From contig OZ023262.1 in assembly GCA_964006375.1 (NCBI GenBank), positions 199,726,778-199,790,777 of the forward strand: DNA of 64,000 bases. Reading direction: 5' to 3'. The translations under genes and the position numbers were made by a program. The first letter of the stretch is position 1, and each line of letters opens with the position of its first letter. Positions 50,659-61,607 of this stretch are shown piece by piece. Source of the stretch: Tillus elongatus. Taxonomy: Eukaryota; Arthropoda; Insecta; Coleoptera; Cleridae. A model generated the notes under the pieces. The model did not search any database. It had not been told where the DNA came from and was given only the letters and a program-made list of their open reading frames with translations.

Positions 50659-50824
50659 TTGCGAGAATGCATCTAGTCTCTTATAATTTTGTAGTTAAAA
50701 CCTAATACTACCGTTGGCTATATTTAAAATACTCAATTAATTTTATACACCAAAGGTAAATTCAGTTAGGTGAATAAGTAACAAAACAATTTAAATACAG
50801 ACATAGGGACTATTTATGTTTAAT

Positions 50825-50995
50825 TAACAAAGGTTTGTTTTCTTCTGTGTAACCGGTTTAGCAGTTTGGCAGGAGGAAATTAATGGTGCTGTGAAACAGC
50901 GAAACCGGTTGCAGAGAAGAAAAAAAAACAGATAAATAGTCTTTAAGTTTGTTTTTAGTATGGAGCGGTTTCACCAAATAAGGACAACAGAAGTG
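50825..50995 (+). repeat. Repeat S, copy 3 (hammerhead-like motif)
   Basis: GCTGT-GAA-ACAGC-GAAACCGGTT at 50889-50913 gives a perfect stem II, GAAA and a palindromic stem III, but the CTGANGA box is replaced by TTAATGG. Then GGAGCGGTTTCACCA and AAGGACAAC as in copy 1. Confidence 0.5.
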
Positions 50996-51078
50996 AACAA
51001 AAATCGATTAACATAATATGTCCACAATTCAATGCACATGTAAAGCAACCAATTCAGGCTTGTTAACCACTATCTGAG

Positions 51079-51421
51079 GAGCTTTGGTGGTGCAAGGGTA
51101 AGAACGTGAGCCTCTGAACCGAAGGGTACTGGGTTCGATTCCCTTTCACTTTTTTAGTACAAACTGTAGTAAATTAACATCAACCGAAGTTGGCATCGTG
51201 TTTGATCAAATTTAATGTCTGCACGCTACGCTCTTCGGAGGGGGCGTAAAACCACAGGTCCTGTGTTCATGCTATGTTGGGCACGTTAAATATCCCTACC
51301 CTCCTTACAGTAAGACAGGGATTTGGCAAAATTTCTAGGATAGTGAGGTGAAACTGCTCTCAGGCGGCGGTGATTGGCTATAGTCGCGGAAATAAGCCGA
51401 CGTTAATGTAAAAAAAATACC
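51079..51421 (+). mobile_element. tRNA-derived SINE, family 1, copy S3
   Basis: TTGGTGGTGCAAGGGTAAGAA, GGGTTCGATTCCC, then the body and GGATAGTGAGGTGAAACTGC, with a short A-rich tail and not (CA)n. Likely target duplication ATCTGAG (51072-51078 and 51422-51428). Confidence 0.85.
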
Positions 51422-51429
51422 ATCTGAGT

Positions 51430-52605
51430 CCAAATAACCTAACGAAGTTGTAATTTAGTCGTAATTAACCAAAATGTTGGCTTGATTCTCATAATCACTA
51501 CAAATTTCTGAATGCAGCTCCCAATTAGGTTCCTTTGTGTCTTTCCTTGTGTTAACCTATTTTGACTGCAGCCTCCCCAGTATGTTAAAAAGTCACCATG
51601 ACAGGCGCCATTGGTGTGAAAAGTGTCACAGTGTTTCTCCTGCAGTAACTTGTAGCGTAGATGTGTGCATGTATATGTATGTGTGTGTATGTGCACATGA
51701 AGAAATATTGTGCATTTTCTGTCCTGCACCTAGTGTTAAGTACTGGACGTATAAATCCTGTTGACGTGAGTGCGTATACATGAGTGTATTTGCGCTCGCG
51801 TGTGTGAGTGGATATGTATGTAAGTTTTAATTTTAATATCTATTTTTAGTAAACAGTCAGTTTATAGGGAAATAAAAAAATAAGTTAAAAGAGCTTGTTA
51901 GATTAGCATTCATAGGACAGATTTTGCCATTGTGGAAAGCAAGGTCAGATGCATTTTTGAAGATTGACAGTGGCTGAATGAGCCAGTTTTCAAAGTTAAA
52001 ACTCTAATAAAAAAAGTTATCTGATCATTTAATAAGTTGACGTTTTTTATCAAAGATGGATATACTTATTTGCTAATATCTACTGTTCTCTTCGTGCGTA
52101 TTTTTTGGTTAAGAAGAAGTGATCAGCGCAGGACTCGGCGCCTGGATGTCAGATTCGAGTAAAGCGTTTCACGTATTTATCAATAAATTATGTTAATTGG
52201 CTCAATACTGAGTGAAAATATCCTAAACATTTAACTAGGACGCGTTGGTCCAAATGCTTTGCCTATTATAGACTTTTCTATTACTTTGAGTTTCTTCACA
52301 TTTTATTTTTAAATTGACCTATTGTAGGGTGAATTTACATCAATTTGAGTTTAAATGTTGCTTTCCACCCACTATTATGTATTATGTTGGAGACACCAAT
52401 ACCTAGTAGATTATTTAAACGAAAATTTCTTCACATTTTCTGATTATTTTAAATTATCCAACCCAGCTCAAACCGTTCTCAAGTTAAAAGACCGAGGTTG
52501 GACACTGTTGTTGGAGACTGAAACAAAAACAGAATCATCACAAAAACGACAAAGTAATAACAGAGAGTTATGCGCTACTTGATAATTTGAAGAGCCTTCT
52601 GGATG
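51430..52605. other. No recognisable gene
   Basis: Short frames at 51439-51764 and 52355-52582 lack family features. Confidence 0.4.
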
Positions 52606-54275
52606 GATGAAAGGATACTATACACTTCCGACAAAAATCGGGCATTTACCAAATATCTTGTGCTGGCAGCAGTCAGCGAGCGGGGAATAGAGGAGACATG
52701 CTGCAGGTGGATCGGTTCCATACTCAGGGAGAGGGCTGGTTCACCTCACTCGCGGGAGGGACTCTGCTGGCGGGGGTCACGGCGGGGTGTCCGCGGGGGA
52801 GCGTTCTCTCTCCCCTGCTCTGGTGCCTAGTCGTGGACGGCCTGCTAGGGAGGCTTTTGGGAGGGAGATACTAGGTACAGAGCTATGCGGACGACATTGC
52901 CATCATAGTCCGAGGACAGGTTACACAGTCAGTGTGGGAACGCATGCAGACAGTACTGAAAGTGGTGGAAAGGTAAGACCTAGTATGGCCCACCAGGGTG
53001 GTCAGACCATCGTTAACATACGCAGCACTGGTCTGGTGGCCTAATCTGACGCAATCCAGTGCCAAACAAAAACTAGCCAAGATCCAAAGGATGGCTTGCC
53101 TAGGCATCACATGGGCTATGTCTTCAACCCTAACAGCCGCCATGGAGGTGTTGCTGTATCTGCCCACCATATACTTAGTTATCATCGGGGAGGCCAGGCT
53201 AGGACTATACAGACTAGTTTGCAATGGTAGACTAAAGATCAACCCATGTTACAGGGGCCACTGCAAAATTCAGGGGATCGTGAAGGAGCCCATGCTTGAA
53301 ATGAGATCAGACGAATCTGCAGGGAAAAAAAATTACAGTGGAAATCCCTGACCGCGGGCATGGCGGGGGGAGACGCCGGGCTTACCACGGGACACGTCCG
53401 TCTGGTTTACGGACGGATCTGGCGGGGAGCGTGGGACGGGGGCAGGCGTTTATTCGGAAGGACCGAGGGTAAGTCATAGTATTTCCCTCGGAGCACATGC
53501 AACGGTCTTTCAGGCCGAAATGTACGCCATTTTGACTGCGTGCGAGACAACGAGAAAAGGGGTTACATCATCAAGCGGATTCTCATAGCCACAGATAGCC
53601 AGGAAGCCCTTAAGGCCTTAAGTAGCGCACGGGTAAATTCCAGGTTGGTAAGTGCATGTCGAGACGAGACGAGCGACCTGGCTGCGCAGAATGCGGTCAC
53701 TCTCATCTGGATGCCAGGTCACTCGGGGGTCAAAGGCAATGAAGAAGCTGACAATCTCGCGAAGAGAGAGTCGGCAGAACCATTTATGGGACCAAAACCG
53801 GTTTTGGGCGTGACAAAGAGCACTGCCAGGGGATCCATTAAGTCCTGGGTCAAAAACGAACACAAGGTGTACTGGACTGACCGTCCAGGGCTCAGACATG
53901 GAAAGTCAGTAGTTGAGGAACCCAGTTCAAAAGAGCTGTGGAGCTGCTAAATCTTAGCAGAGGACAGCTTAGGAACATAACAGGACTCTTGACGGGAGAC
54001 ACGGCCGTCAAGAAACACTTGCATAGAATGGGGCGGTTCGAGGGGGACTTGGCATGCAGACTCTGCGGCGAGGGGGAGGAATCAGCCCACCACATTTTGT
54101 GCGAGTGTAAAGCTCTGGACCGCAAAAGACAACTGATCTATGGTCACTTCACCCTACAAATTGCTGTGCAGACTAGTTCAAGGCACAGTGATTTTGTAAT
54201 GGGTGGAGTAGAAAAGAAAAGGGCATGCACAATAATCCAAAGTCTGCGGTGCTATCGGGGCGGCGAAGACGCTGG
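52606..54275 (+). pseudogene. LOA/I-like non-LTR element: RT remnant, thumb and RNase H
   Basis: 5'-truncated plus-strand element of a type common in insects. RT: VSERGIEETCCRWIGSILRE, then in another frame LAGGTLLAGVTAGCPRGSVL and SPLLWCLVVDGLLGRL, SYADDIAIIVRG (YADD intact). After VLKVVER (about 52973) the palm end is deleted and the frame resumes at the thumb: RPSLTYAALVWWPNLTQSSA, QRMACLGITWAMSSTLTAAM, GEARLGLYRLVCNG, EPMLEMRSD. RNase H: WFTDGSGGERGTGAGVYSEG, VFQAEMYAILTACE, LIATDSQEALKALSS, LIWMPGHSGVKGNEEADNLA, with the four acidic residues in place. The C-terminal zinc-knuckle-like tail RMGRFEGDLACRLCGEGEE and SAHHILCECKAL follows. At least four frame changes. Coding ends where a Penelope remnant begins (about 54275). 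Confidence 0.88.
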
Positions 54276-54590
54276 CGAGGGAGGAAAAATATATTGTAAT
54301 AATTCCGAGAAAACCTATGTTGGGCAAACGCAGAGATCGATAACAACAATAATCAAATAGCACATAACTGAGTTCAGATTCAGTTCAGAAATATCTAACC
54401 TTGTTCAACATATGATTGACTCGGAACATAAGGTAGGATTAGTAATCTTCAGTTGTTGAAAACAACCACGGATTATCGTAAGTTAGATGCTTTAAAAAGT
54501 TTAGAAATCCGCAAAGTGAATCCACAAAATTTAGTGAATTCAGACATGGGTCCGGTCCATTTGACATTTTGAAATGGCACGAAATAATCC
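54275..54590 (+). pseudogene. Penelope-like GIY-YIG endonuclease remnant, fused in frame to the LOA/I tail
   Basis: GKIYCNNSEKTYVGQTQRSI continues the frame of the upstream element without a stop; then, after a stop at 54358, HITEF, SEISNLVQHMIDSEHKV and LKSLEIRKVNPQNL. The Y..YVGQT pair, the Arg of TQRS and the LEIRK..P.NL end are typical of Penelope endonucleases. RT is absent. Confidence 0.75.
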
Positions 54591-54658
54591 AGGATTACTT
54601 TCAACATCGACACAACAACCGGTTAGGCGTATTCAGTGACACAACAATATTCTTGAGA

Positions 54659-54752
54659 TTGCATCACCCCGTATTATGTCATCCTGTGTTGCATCATCAT
54701 TCGGTATTGCATCACCTGGTGTCGCATCATCTGGTGTTGCATCACCGGTATT
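54659..54752. repeat. 15-bp minisatellite, about six diverged units
   Basis: Units resemble TTGCATCACCTGGTG, with variants of 14-18 bp. Confidence 0.8.
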
Positions 54753-55880
54753 ACAATATTTTTAGCGTAGATAGTTTAAGTACATAAATAGTATACAAAA
54801 TAATAATTTTGTCCATACAGTTAGTTTAGCGACAGCTATTGATGAAAACAACTTCGTTGTCTAAATAAGTGTCAAGCGCAGGACTCTATGCTCTATTTTC
54901 TCGTTTTTGTAGTAGAGTTTTCTTTATTCTGACCAGTTCGGACCTTTACAATGCTAAAACGCTTTTTGATGGCGACAACCTATTTATTTCTTATTAATAA
55001 CATAAGTCCCATAAATTACATAGGGTTTCTTAAAGGCAAAGGCCAGTTTCTGCCGCACATAAACAAACAAAAGACTTAATATTATTTACTGAACCTTTTT
55101 GAAAAACTTTTTTTTTATGACAAACCATTTTCAAGTCATTTAGGAAAACTATTCTATGGGAACGCTTTGACTCTTATATGTCGACAAGGGTATATTTTTG
55201 GTGTATGCAATTTGATTTCTTAGGTTATTGGATTCATTCATTCGTTGTAGAGCATTGTGGCATTGTGTATATTCAAATGGACAAAGCAAGTTCCAATGCT
55301 TGTTTTGCAAAAAATAAGAGAAAAAGGAAAGGTGGTGATGAATAATAGACGCTAAAATATCGTCGAGCTAGAAAGAAAACCAAGCAACTTCAGGTTTTGT
55401 CCATATTGGACTTTTGCTGCTATCTAATGGAAAAATAAAATACCTACCGTCTCAGAGTTTTCCGTAACACCCACTTTTATTGTGAACATAATAATGCCCA
55501 TATTAGGAAACCGGGTGTCCCTCTCAGTGTCGGTTTACAGTTTGGAAAATTACTCAACTCCTCGCGTATCGGTGCTAATCGTGGTTAGGTAACGCCTGCA
55601 ATACTGTTTCCTAATGTAAGTAAATAAAAAAATATACATTTTATAAAAATAATTGTGATGTTTAAACAATATTGCATACAAATTGTTGACCAAATTTGTA
55701 TTTTTATAGTTATTTTTCGATACTATCTAATATTATTTGTAACATTTATTTTATGGAGATACGTGTTTTACATTATGACTATTTGAATTTTATGCTTAAC
55801 GTACGTAGATTTTTTAACTAAAGTACCACTTGTTTCTGGCTTACTAAGTAATAATTGTAGATAAAGAAAACTGTAGCCTT
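54753..55880. other. No recognisable gene
   Basis: AT-rich; a splice-acceptor-like TTTATTCCAG ends at about 55902, just before the next reading frame. Confidence 0.4.
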
Positions 55881-55913
55881 ACATGGCATTCTAATTTATT
55901 CCAGATAAACATC

Positions 55914-56995
55914 ATGTCTTCACGCAGTAAAAAATTTTTGAACCCGGCTTTACAAAATACCATCATTACGGAATACGTGGTAGACAGCCATGATGGTACT
56001 TTGATACATACAGCTAGTAGAGAATTAGCACCACTGAATACCATGCAAGAGCCTGATGTTATTGCATATAATATAATTGGTGTGGGAAACCAAGAAGTAA
56101 TAGGCCATGGACAAGCTTTAGAAATATAAAAAATAATGGAACATAACCTTGTGCATCAGGAGCATCCCAAACAACAAGAAACTCTTGCCAGTGACGCATT
56201 TGAAGCACTAGAAGATTGTGATTCGCAGAATGGCCGACTTATTGCTATTGGAATGAATACCTTAATGAGACTGGAGAGTTGCAGGAACACTTTGCAGATG
56301 TTAAATCTAGCGATCGAAGCGCCGGCGAGATAAAAGAATCACAAGATGGTAATTCAGAATATAGGAATTAAGAAGACGATAGCTCCGATGATGATGAAAC
56401 ACGTGGTCTCGATAGGACTGAGAGGGGTGAATGTGATCCCACTATTCTGACGACTAAAATAAGACATAAAAAGAAGATTGGACCAACAGTGTCAATCACA
56501 GAAAACGTAAAAGAGGATTACCTCACCAGGGAAAACAAAACATTTGAAATAAATGGACCTCCAAAGTAGATAAGCCCAGAAAATACTGACCCATTTAAGT
56601 GCTACTGGGGTAATAAGGCATAACGACTTCAATGCTGTAAATTGACGGCACGGCATCGTTGAAAAGTTTTCAATCGTTTTGGGGAAATATGTAGTGGTCT
56701 GAAAGAAAAGGTTTATTTCAAACATTAATAAAGTGTACACCTGTAAAAAGGAAAAGGAGAACAAAAAAGTTTAAGGCGACAATTTAGTATGGTATATTAT
56801 TTGAAATCCAGATTCAAAAATGTCAAGAGTTTGTAAGAAAATGTTTTTGGGGATATTAGGTCTCGAAAAACCATTCATTGTTCTAATGCGGGTGAAAGAA
56901 GGTGCATTAGAAGAAACTGTAACTAAAAAAGGGCAAGTGGGGCGATCAAGATTTTCAGAAAAAGAGGATTCTCTTCGAAAGAAATATTATATATT
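55914..56995 (+). pseudogene. N-terminal part of the SDN/GHTHM multi-copy family
   Basis: ATG at 55914 gives MSSRSKKFLNPALQNTIITE and VVDSHDGTLIHTASRELAPL, then after a stop MEHNLVHQEHPKQQETLASD and FEALEDCDS; an acidic stretch EDDSSDDDE and TKIRHKKKIGPTVSITENVK follow in another frame. At about 56830-56990 VCKKMFLGILGLEKPFIVLM and KEGALEETVTKKGQVGRSRF is the same block as VCKSIYLNTL at 12490. The SDN and GHTHM half is absent. Several stops and frame changes. The link to the 12.5-kb copy rests on the VCKKMFL block and is fairly strong; the extreme N-terminus is inferred. Confidence 0.6.
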
Positions 56996-56999
56996 TTAA

Positions 57000-57635
57000 C
57001 CAGTAGTAGAATAATTGCCTTAACGGCAATAATATATGTCATACGTGTCCTGAATATGGTTTTTCTTTCTAAATAAATGATTTTCTTAATAAAGCCGTCT
57101 AGTAGTTATTATGGATTAAATTAAGGGAGTAAAGTGGAATATTAAAAATTCATTACTGCGAAGATGCTTGCACTATTTGTTTATACAATCATCTATTTCT
57201 ATGTTGAAAATTAAACTCTTATAATTAAAAAAAAAAAACTGTTTATATCGTAATAACAAACCGATTTGTATACAGTAACATCTATTAGCAGTATTGTACA
57301 ACCGAGCAAACCATGTAACTCCACCTGAAAATATAACTTGAAAAACTTTGAAAACCACGTAATTTCCCTCTACTTGACAAAAATATAATTTTGTCTCTAG
57401 CTTCTTATGATTTACTGCATAAAATAATTAAATTTTCTTCTATATAAACTTTGAACAATTATCTCTAAAAAAACTCCAAAGTTAATTACTTCCCTTTGCC
57501 TCCTGTAAAATTTGCCATATTGGAGTTACGCAGTGTTCTCTCTAAGCCGACAATATGACTTTTACCTGCGCAATCACTTGATTGTAGGGAGGAAAAGAGG
57601 CATTTTTGAAGCTAGAGAAGGAGTCAATACCTCTG
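57000..57635. other. No recognisable gene
   Basis: Contains GAAGCTAGAGAAGGAGTC and CCTCTGTATTTG (57610-57645), related to part of repeat S; nothing else. Confidence 0.4.
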
Positions 57636-57639
57636 TATT

Positions 57640-59430
57640 TGAATTATTACTTCCACATCGTCACAACGTGTGGTAGTATGGCACCGGCGACAAAAATTTT
57701 TTTGTCGCTTAAACGTCGTAAAAAGTGTCAAAACATATATAAAACATGATTTGGGAACGACAATTTTTGTTGTCTGTCGATCTGTATGTCTGTCTGTTTG
57801 TAGCCACGATAACTTTAGAACGAATTGAGATATAGTCTTCAAATTTGATATACAGTTAGCACCCGTTAAACGACCGGATCGGATTGTTTTTCGGTAAAAT
57901 CGCTCCAGCGGTTAGGGAATAAATGGGAGGGAATGTGGTGAAAATTGACATTTTTTCGTTGACACTTGAGTACTATAACGATTTAGGGTTGGTTTATAAG
58001 AAAACCTTCAATTTAATCAAACATTTGCTATTCTGTGCTAAAATTAAATAAGGGATTGAATGTGTGGGGTGGCATATCGGTGACAGAAGTTTGTACGGTC
58101 CCGAATAATCCGGCTCTATCGGACCAAATGTACGGTCCAGAACAATCCGGCTCGATCGGACCCCATGTACGACGTTAGAGAAAAGAAATGTACTGTTCAG
58201 AAAAGATTAGCCTAATGTAATTGTTCTAATTACCCGTTTATCTACGCCAGAAGGACCAGAGGAACTGTTTGTAGGTACCGATTTATGAATAAATACACGA
58301 GGTAACAACAACAATTTAATTCTACAAAATTACAAAAAAAACAATACAGACTGATTGCGGGTGTTGTGACCCAATAACAATACAATGAAAAGGGGGACTT
58401 ACAATTGGAGCTGGGTTCTCGCCGTGATCAGCACGTGGTGGGGTTGCTGGTACCTGGGGCGTCGTCCAAAGGGCCAAGGTGGTTCACGTCTCCAGGTGAC
58501 GACCGTGTATACTTGCGGTGTGTTGATGCCGCGGTTGAGTGGATTTCTGCTGCGTGAGTCCGTCGCTCGTGGAAAGGCTGACGCTTCCAATACGAGGCCG
58601 ACGAACCTGTCCACGTGTCTATGGAGACAACCGTGAGTCTTGACTCCGTGTCGCGGGTCAGGCGATCTCCCTGCGATGATTCCTGGCCGCTCCTGCCGCT
58701 CTCGGTTCAGCTTGTCTTGAACGACGTTACTGGACGCTGGATGAGATCGAAGTGACCGAGCCTGGGCTCTCTTGTCGCTGCTACGCTTGATGACACCTGT
58801 CATCGGGATCTGACAGTTGGTTTGTTATCAAATGTTGCAGATGTGCCACACTGCGCCTCTAGTTGCTGTGAGGGGCAGGATAAGGTTTGCCGACTAAGGA
58901 TGGGCAGGGTGGACTCGGAGAGATTGAGGGTGAGGATTAACAATATCAGGACACAACAAAGTTTATAATATATTTTTAGCTAAAACGGCAAAAAGTCTAA
59001 AAACCTATAGAAAACTTGATTCTGGAATGATTTTTTTTTGCCTCTGGGTCTGTCGATCGGTCGGCCTGTCTGTCTGTACTTCTGTCTGTTAGTAGGCGCA
59101 ATAATTTTCGAACGAATTGACATACAATCTTCAAATTTTGTATCCAGTTAGCACCCGACAAAGGAATGCTTCGAATTGTTTGTGGGTAAGATCGCTTTAG
59201 GGGGTAGGGGATACATGGGGGCTGATTTGGTGAATATGGATATTTTCCCGTTAAAACTCGACTTACATAACGTTTCAGGAGTTTATGAGCACATGAATAT
59301 GAATATTTTCTTAATGGTCAAGTCATCAACCCTAAATTCATTTCATGATAATGTCTTTCTGAAGAGAGTATATTATCACAGCTATGTGGAAGTTATGATT
59401 CAATTTACAGCACTAATTTTGTTTTGTGTT
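57640..59430 (-). repeat. Repeat Y, copy 2, interrupted by a solo LTR
   Basis: Reverse counterpart of 20575-21525: subunits 57640-58091 and 58959-59280 with TGTCTGTCTG tracts, then the flank ATTATCACAGCTATGTGGAA. The LTR sits between the subunits. Confidence 0.8.
58092..58958. mobile_element. Solo LTR, 867 bp, with 5-bp target-site duplication
   Basis: Starts TGTACGGTCC and ends GACACAACA, so TG...CA. It is flanked by AAGTT at 58087-58091 and 58959-58963. Its GC content is clearly above that of its surroundings. Inside the start, three 37-bp steps begin TGTACG at 58092, 58129 and 58166. Paralogous repeat Y at about 21065 is the empty site. Neither gag/pol nor a second LTR is present, so it is probably the product of LTR-LTR recombination. 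The superfamily is unknown; a 5-bp duplication fits Gypsy or Pao/BEL. Confidence 0.78.
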
Positions 59431-59449
59431 GAAGGCAAACATCAAGTTG

Positions 59450-59850
59450 ACTGCGTGTGGTCTCAAATTTAGTTGATGGCCCTCACCTGAAGAAATCAGG
59501 TGTAAATTGTCTTACTTGTGGTAACACTTAGTACAACACTGTTTTCATAAGAAGAACAAGGAGAGTGTTAGGTACCAGAGTCTCTGAACATCCGAGAAGT
59601 AGAAACAATACTGACAATACCACTTCAGTTTTCGACTGCCACCTGAGAAAGAGAGCGGTTAAAGCTTTGATAAAGAGAACAATGCCAGAATCCTTTATCC
59701 ATCGAGTTTTGACACCGAACAATTAGTCCTAGAAGAGATGAAGATATACAAATACATCAATAGCTCTAGCAAGAATATCCCCAATTTTTCTAGTACCACT
59801 GTGACGAACTTTCCTTCCAAATACAGACAACTAATAGAGTAATATTCTTG
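59450..59850 (+). pseudogene. Penelope-like GIY-YIG endonuclease remnant
   Basis: HLKKSGVNCLTCGNT, then a stop, then TVFIRRTRRVLGTRVSEHPR and SVFDCHLRKR. The pattern of a G(V)N/Y block, CLTC, RTRR and TR.SEH fits the endonuclease; the following LVLEEMKIYKYINSSS could be its C-terminal end. Stops present. Less certain than the other Penelope remnants. Confidence 0.55.
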
Positions 59851-60479
59851 CTCAGTGAGGATTAAATCTGACCATGGGGTTAAGCTTGGTTGGTTCAGTT
59901 GCTCTTTGCTTCTTTTCCTTGTCATTGGTATGTCGTCTTAAGTGTCATTTCTCACTTCTGTCACCTGTCCACTCTGTTTTTATTCATTCTTCCAACTTTG
60001 AAAATTTGTTTTTTCAGAGATCCACAGACTCCATTTTGCGGTTTTATATCCATCCTTTTGCTGGCTTCAAATCTGAAGCCGTGCTCACAATTTGTCCATC
60101 GATGTTACCTTTGTCTGGAAAACTGAAGAGAACAGATGAAACTCAAACTTTGACAATTTCTCATATAGTGTAGTTCCTGGAATACAAACAACAAGTAAGT
60201 ATTATCTGCCAGATAGACTCTTTCTTTTCTTTCTGAGGATAGTTTGTTATGAGATTCTTTGAAAGTTCTGCTCAGCCTGCGTCTCAGACTTTTTTAACTT
60301 AGTAAACTTGTATTGGCTCCTTTAGAGTTTTATTATTGTGAAATTTACTCCCCTTTCTAATATGCTAATGCTCTTTTTAACTCCTGACTGTTGTCGGCTC
60401 AATTTGAATGGCTTTTTGTAGTTTCAGTTTTAATACCTCACAATAGCTTTGTATATCATCACGCTTTCTGTAGCTGCCA
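59851..60479. other. No recognisable gene
   Basis: Two overlapping short plus-strand frames (59874-60173) lack family features; possibly downstream Penelope sequence. Confidence 0.35.
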
Positions 60480-60700
60480 GTTGCTTATAAGTACACTTGG
60501 AGAAACCAAATCACCACAACATATTTCAAAAGATCTGATGATCGTTTCACTAACCAAGTTAGCGTCATCAGAGAATAAAAAAGGATCATTTTTCATCCTC
60601 TGATGACGCTAACTTGGTTAGTGAAACGATCGTCAGGTCTTTTAAAATGTGTTTTGGTGATTTGGGTCCTCCAAGTGTACTTATCAGTGCTCATCACAGG
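60480..60700. repeat. Palindrome with about 90-bp arms
   Basis: Arms about 60482-60572 and 60598-60690 around a 25-nt spacer (CGTTTCACTAACCAAGTTAG against CTAACTTGGTTAGTGAAACG; GTACACTTGGAG against CTCCAAGTGTAC). Confidence 0.85.
60597..60637 (+). ncRNA. Possible hammerhead ribozyme in the palindrome arm
   Basis: CTGATGA 60600-60606, GCTAAC-TTG-GTTAGT 60608-60622, GAAA 60623-60626, palindromic stem III CGATCG 60627-60632, GTC 60632-60634. Stem I is only CCT/AGG (3 bp) and one C before stem II is unpaired, so folding is doubtful. Confidence 0.4.
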
Positions 60701-60817
60701 TTACAATCTTCACTTAGTGCCAGTTGATTCGCTAACTTCTGCCATGTCACATGCTAGACTGACCAGAAACATAGTTTCTCACACAACTATATTTTGTAGT
60801 CTAGGTATTAACCCCTG

Positions 60818-60860
60818 AAGATGGTTCGAGAGAGCCGAAACGCGACGGGGTTTTATCATA
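60818..60860 (+). ncRNA. Hammerhead-like motif, probably inactive
   Basis: AACCC-CTGAAGA-T-GGTTC-GAGA-GAGCC-GAAA-CGCGAC-GGGGTT. Stem I (AACCC/GGGTT) and stem II pair, but the cleavage triplet reads GAC, not NUH, and a T bulges before stem II. Confidence 0.4.
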
Positions 60861-60870
60861 AAGAACTGTC

Positions 60871-61600
60871 TGGAAAAAGCCTTCAATTTATCCTTTAATT
60901 AACTTAAAGTAAAACTCAAGTTTTCACAACATAAGTAATGGTTACGATGCTTGTCAATATCAAATCAATATCTGTGTTAATATAACTTACTAGTCAATAA
61001 AAATAATTTATTCATAAAAATACATCTTACTCTACGGAAACTTAATCTGTAAGCAGACTAAAGTATTCGCAGCAGACTTAAACTTGTCACTGTTGAAACG
61101 TAATACCACGATTCGTAGGGAGATAAGATTCATCGTAGCTGTCTTGCGACTGCTGAAGGGTATAATCAATGGCTTATGTTATAGAGTGTTTTTTATTAAC
61201 TTGTTCATTGACTTGTTATCAAATTTTATTGCATAAACATTCAATCTCACAAATAAAATCTTCACTAGGTAAACAACCATTTGTGTGGATATTGTTAACA
61301 ATTTTAGTGCATTTTCGTAGAAAACAATAAACAACTATAAGCAATGTTCAAAATGTTGGGCTTCTTGTACGAAAAGAACTCTAGAGGTTATGTTGTATAC
61401 TTTGTCGCATCTGTAACAATAGACTGATGATAAAAATTATCTGCTATGTGACATGTGTCACAGAAACTAATCAAGCATAGGTTAAATAAATTGTTGCGAT
61501 ACGATCTACAGATAATATTAGTAAATTTGTGTTTTGGTTGTCGTGCAAAGTGATACGTATAATTTTCAACTTTTGCTTTTTCAAATTAATTATTAACTTT
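60871..61600. other. No recognisable gene
   Basis: An HTA end-like TTTTAGTGCATTTTCGTAGA occurs at about 61303-61322; nothing else. Confidence 0.4.
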
Positions 61601-61607
61601 TGGTAAA

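Larger units (their letters stand above)
49797..50680. mobile_element. Retrozyme-like hammerhead repeat: one inverted and two tandem units
   Basis: An inverted unit (49797-50091) is joined head to head with two direct units that start at 50098 and 50405 (period 307 bp; the second is cut at about 50680). Each unit has GGCGACACGTTCGCCACTCA, CTATACGATAGCCG, one hammerhead, and the palindrome AACAATTTTTTAAATTGTT. There is no ORF. Size, tandem layout and ribozyme type fit non-autonomous animal retrozymes. Confidence 0.8.

Noticed and set aside
59874..60173. 99-codon ORF with a hydrophobic start considered as a secreted protein
   Set aside because: An overlapping frame is equally open, and there is no promoter or conserved domain.
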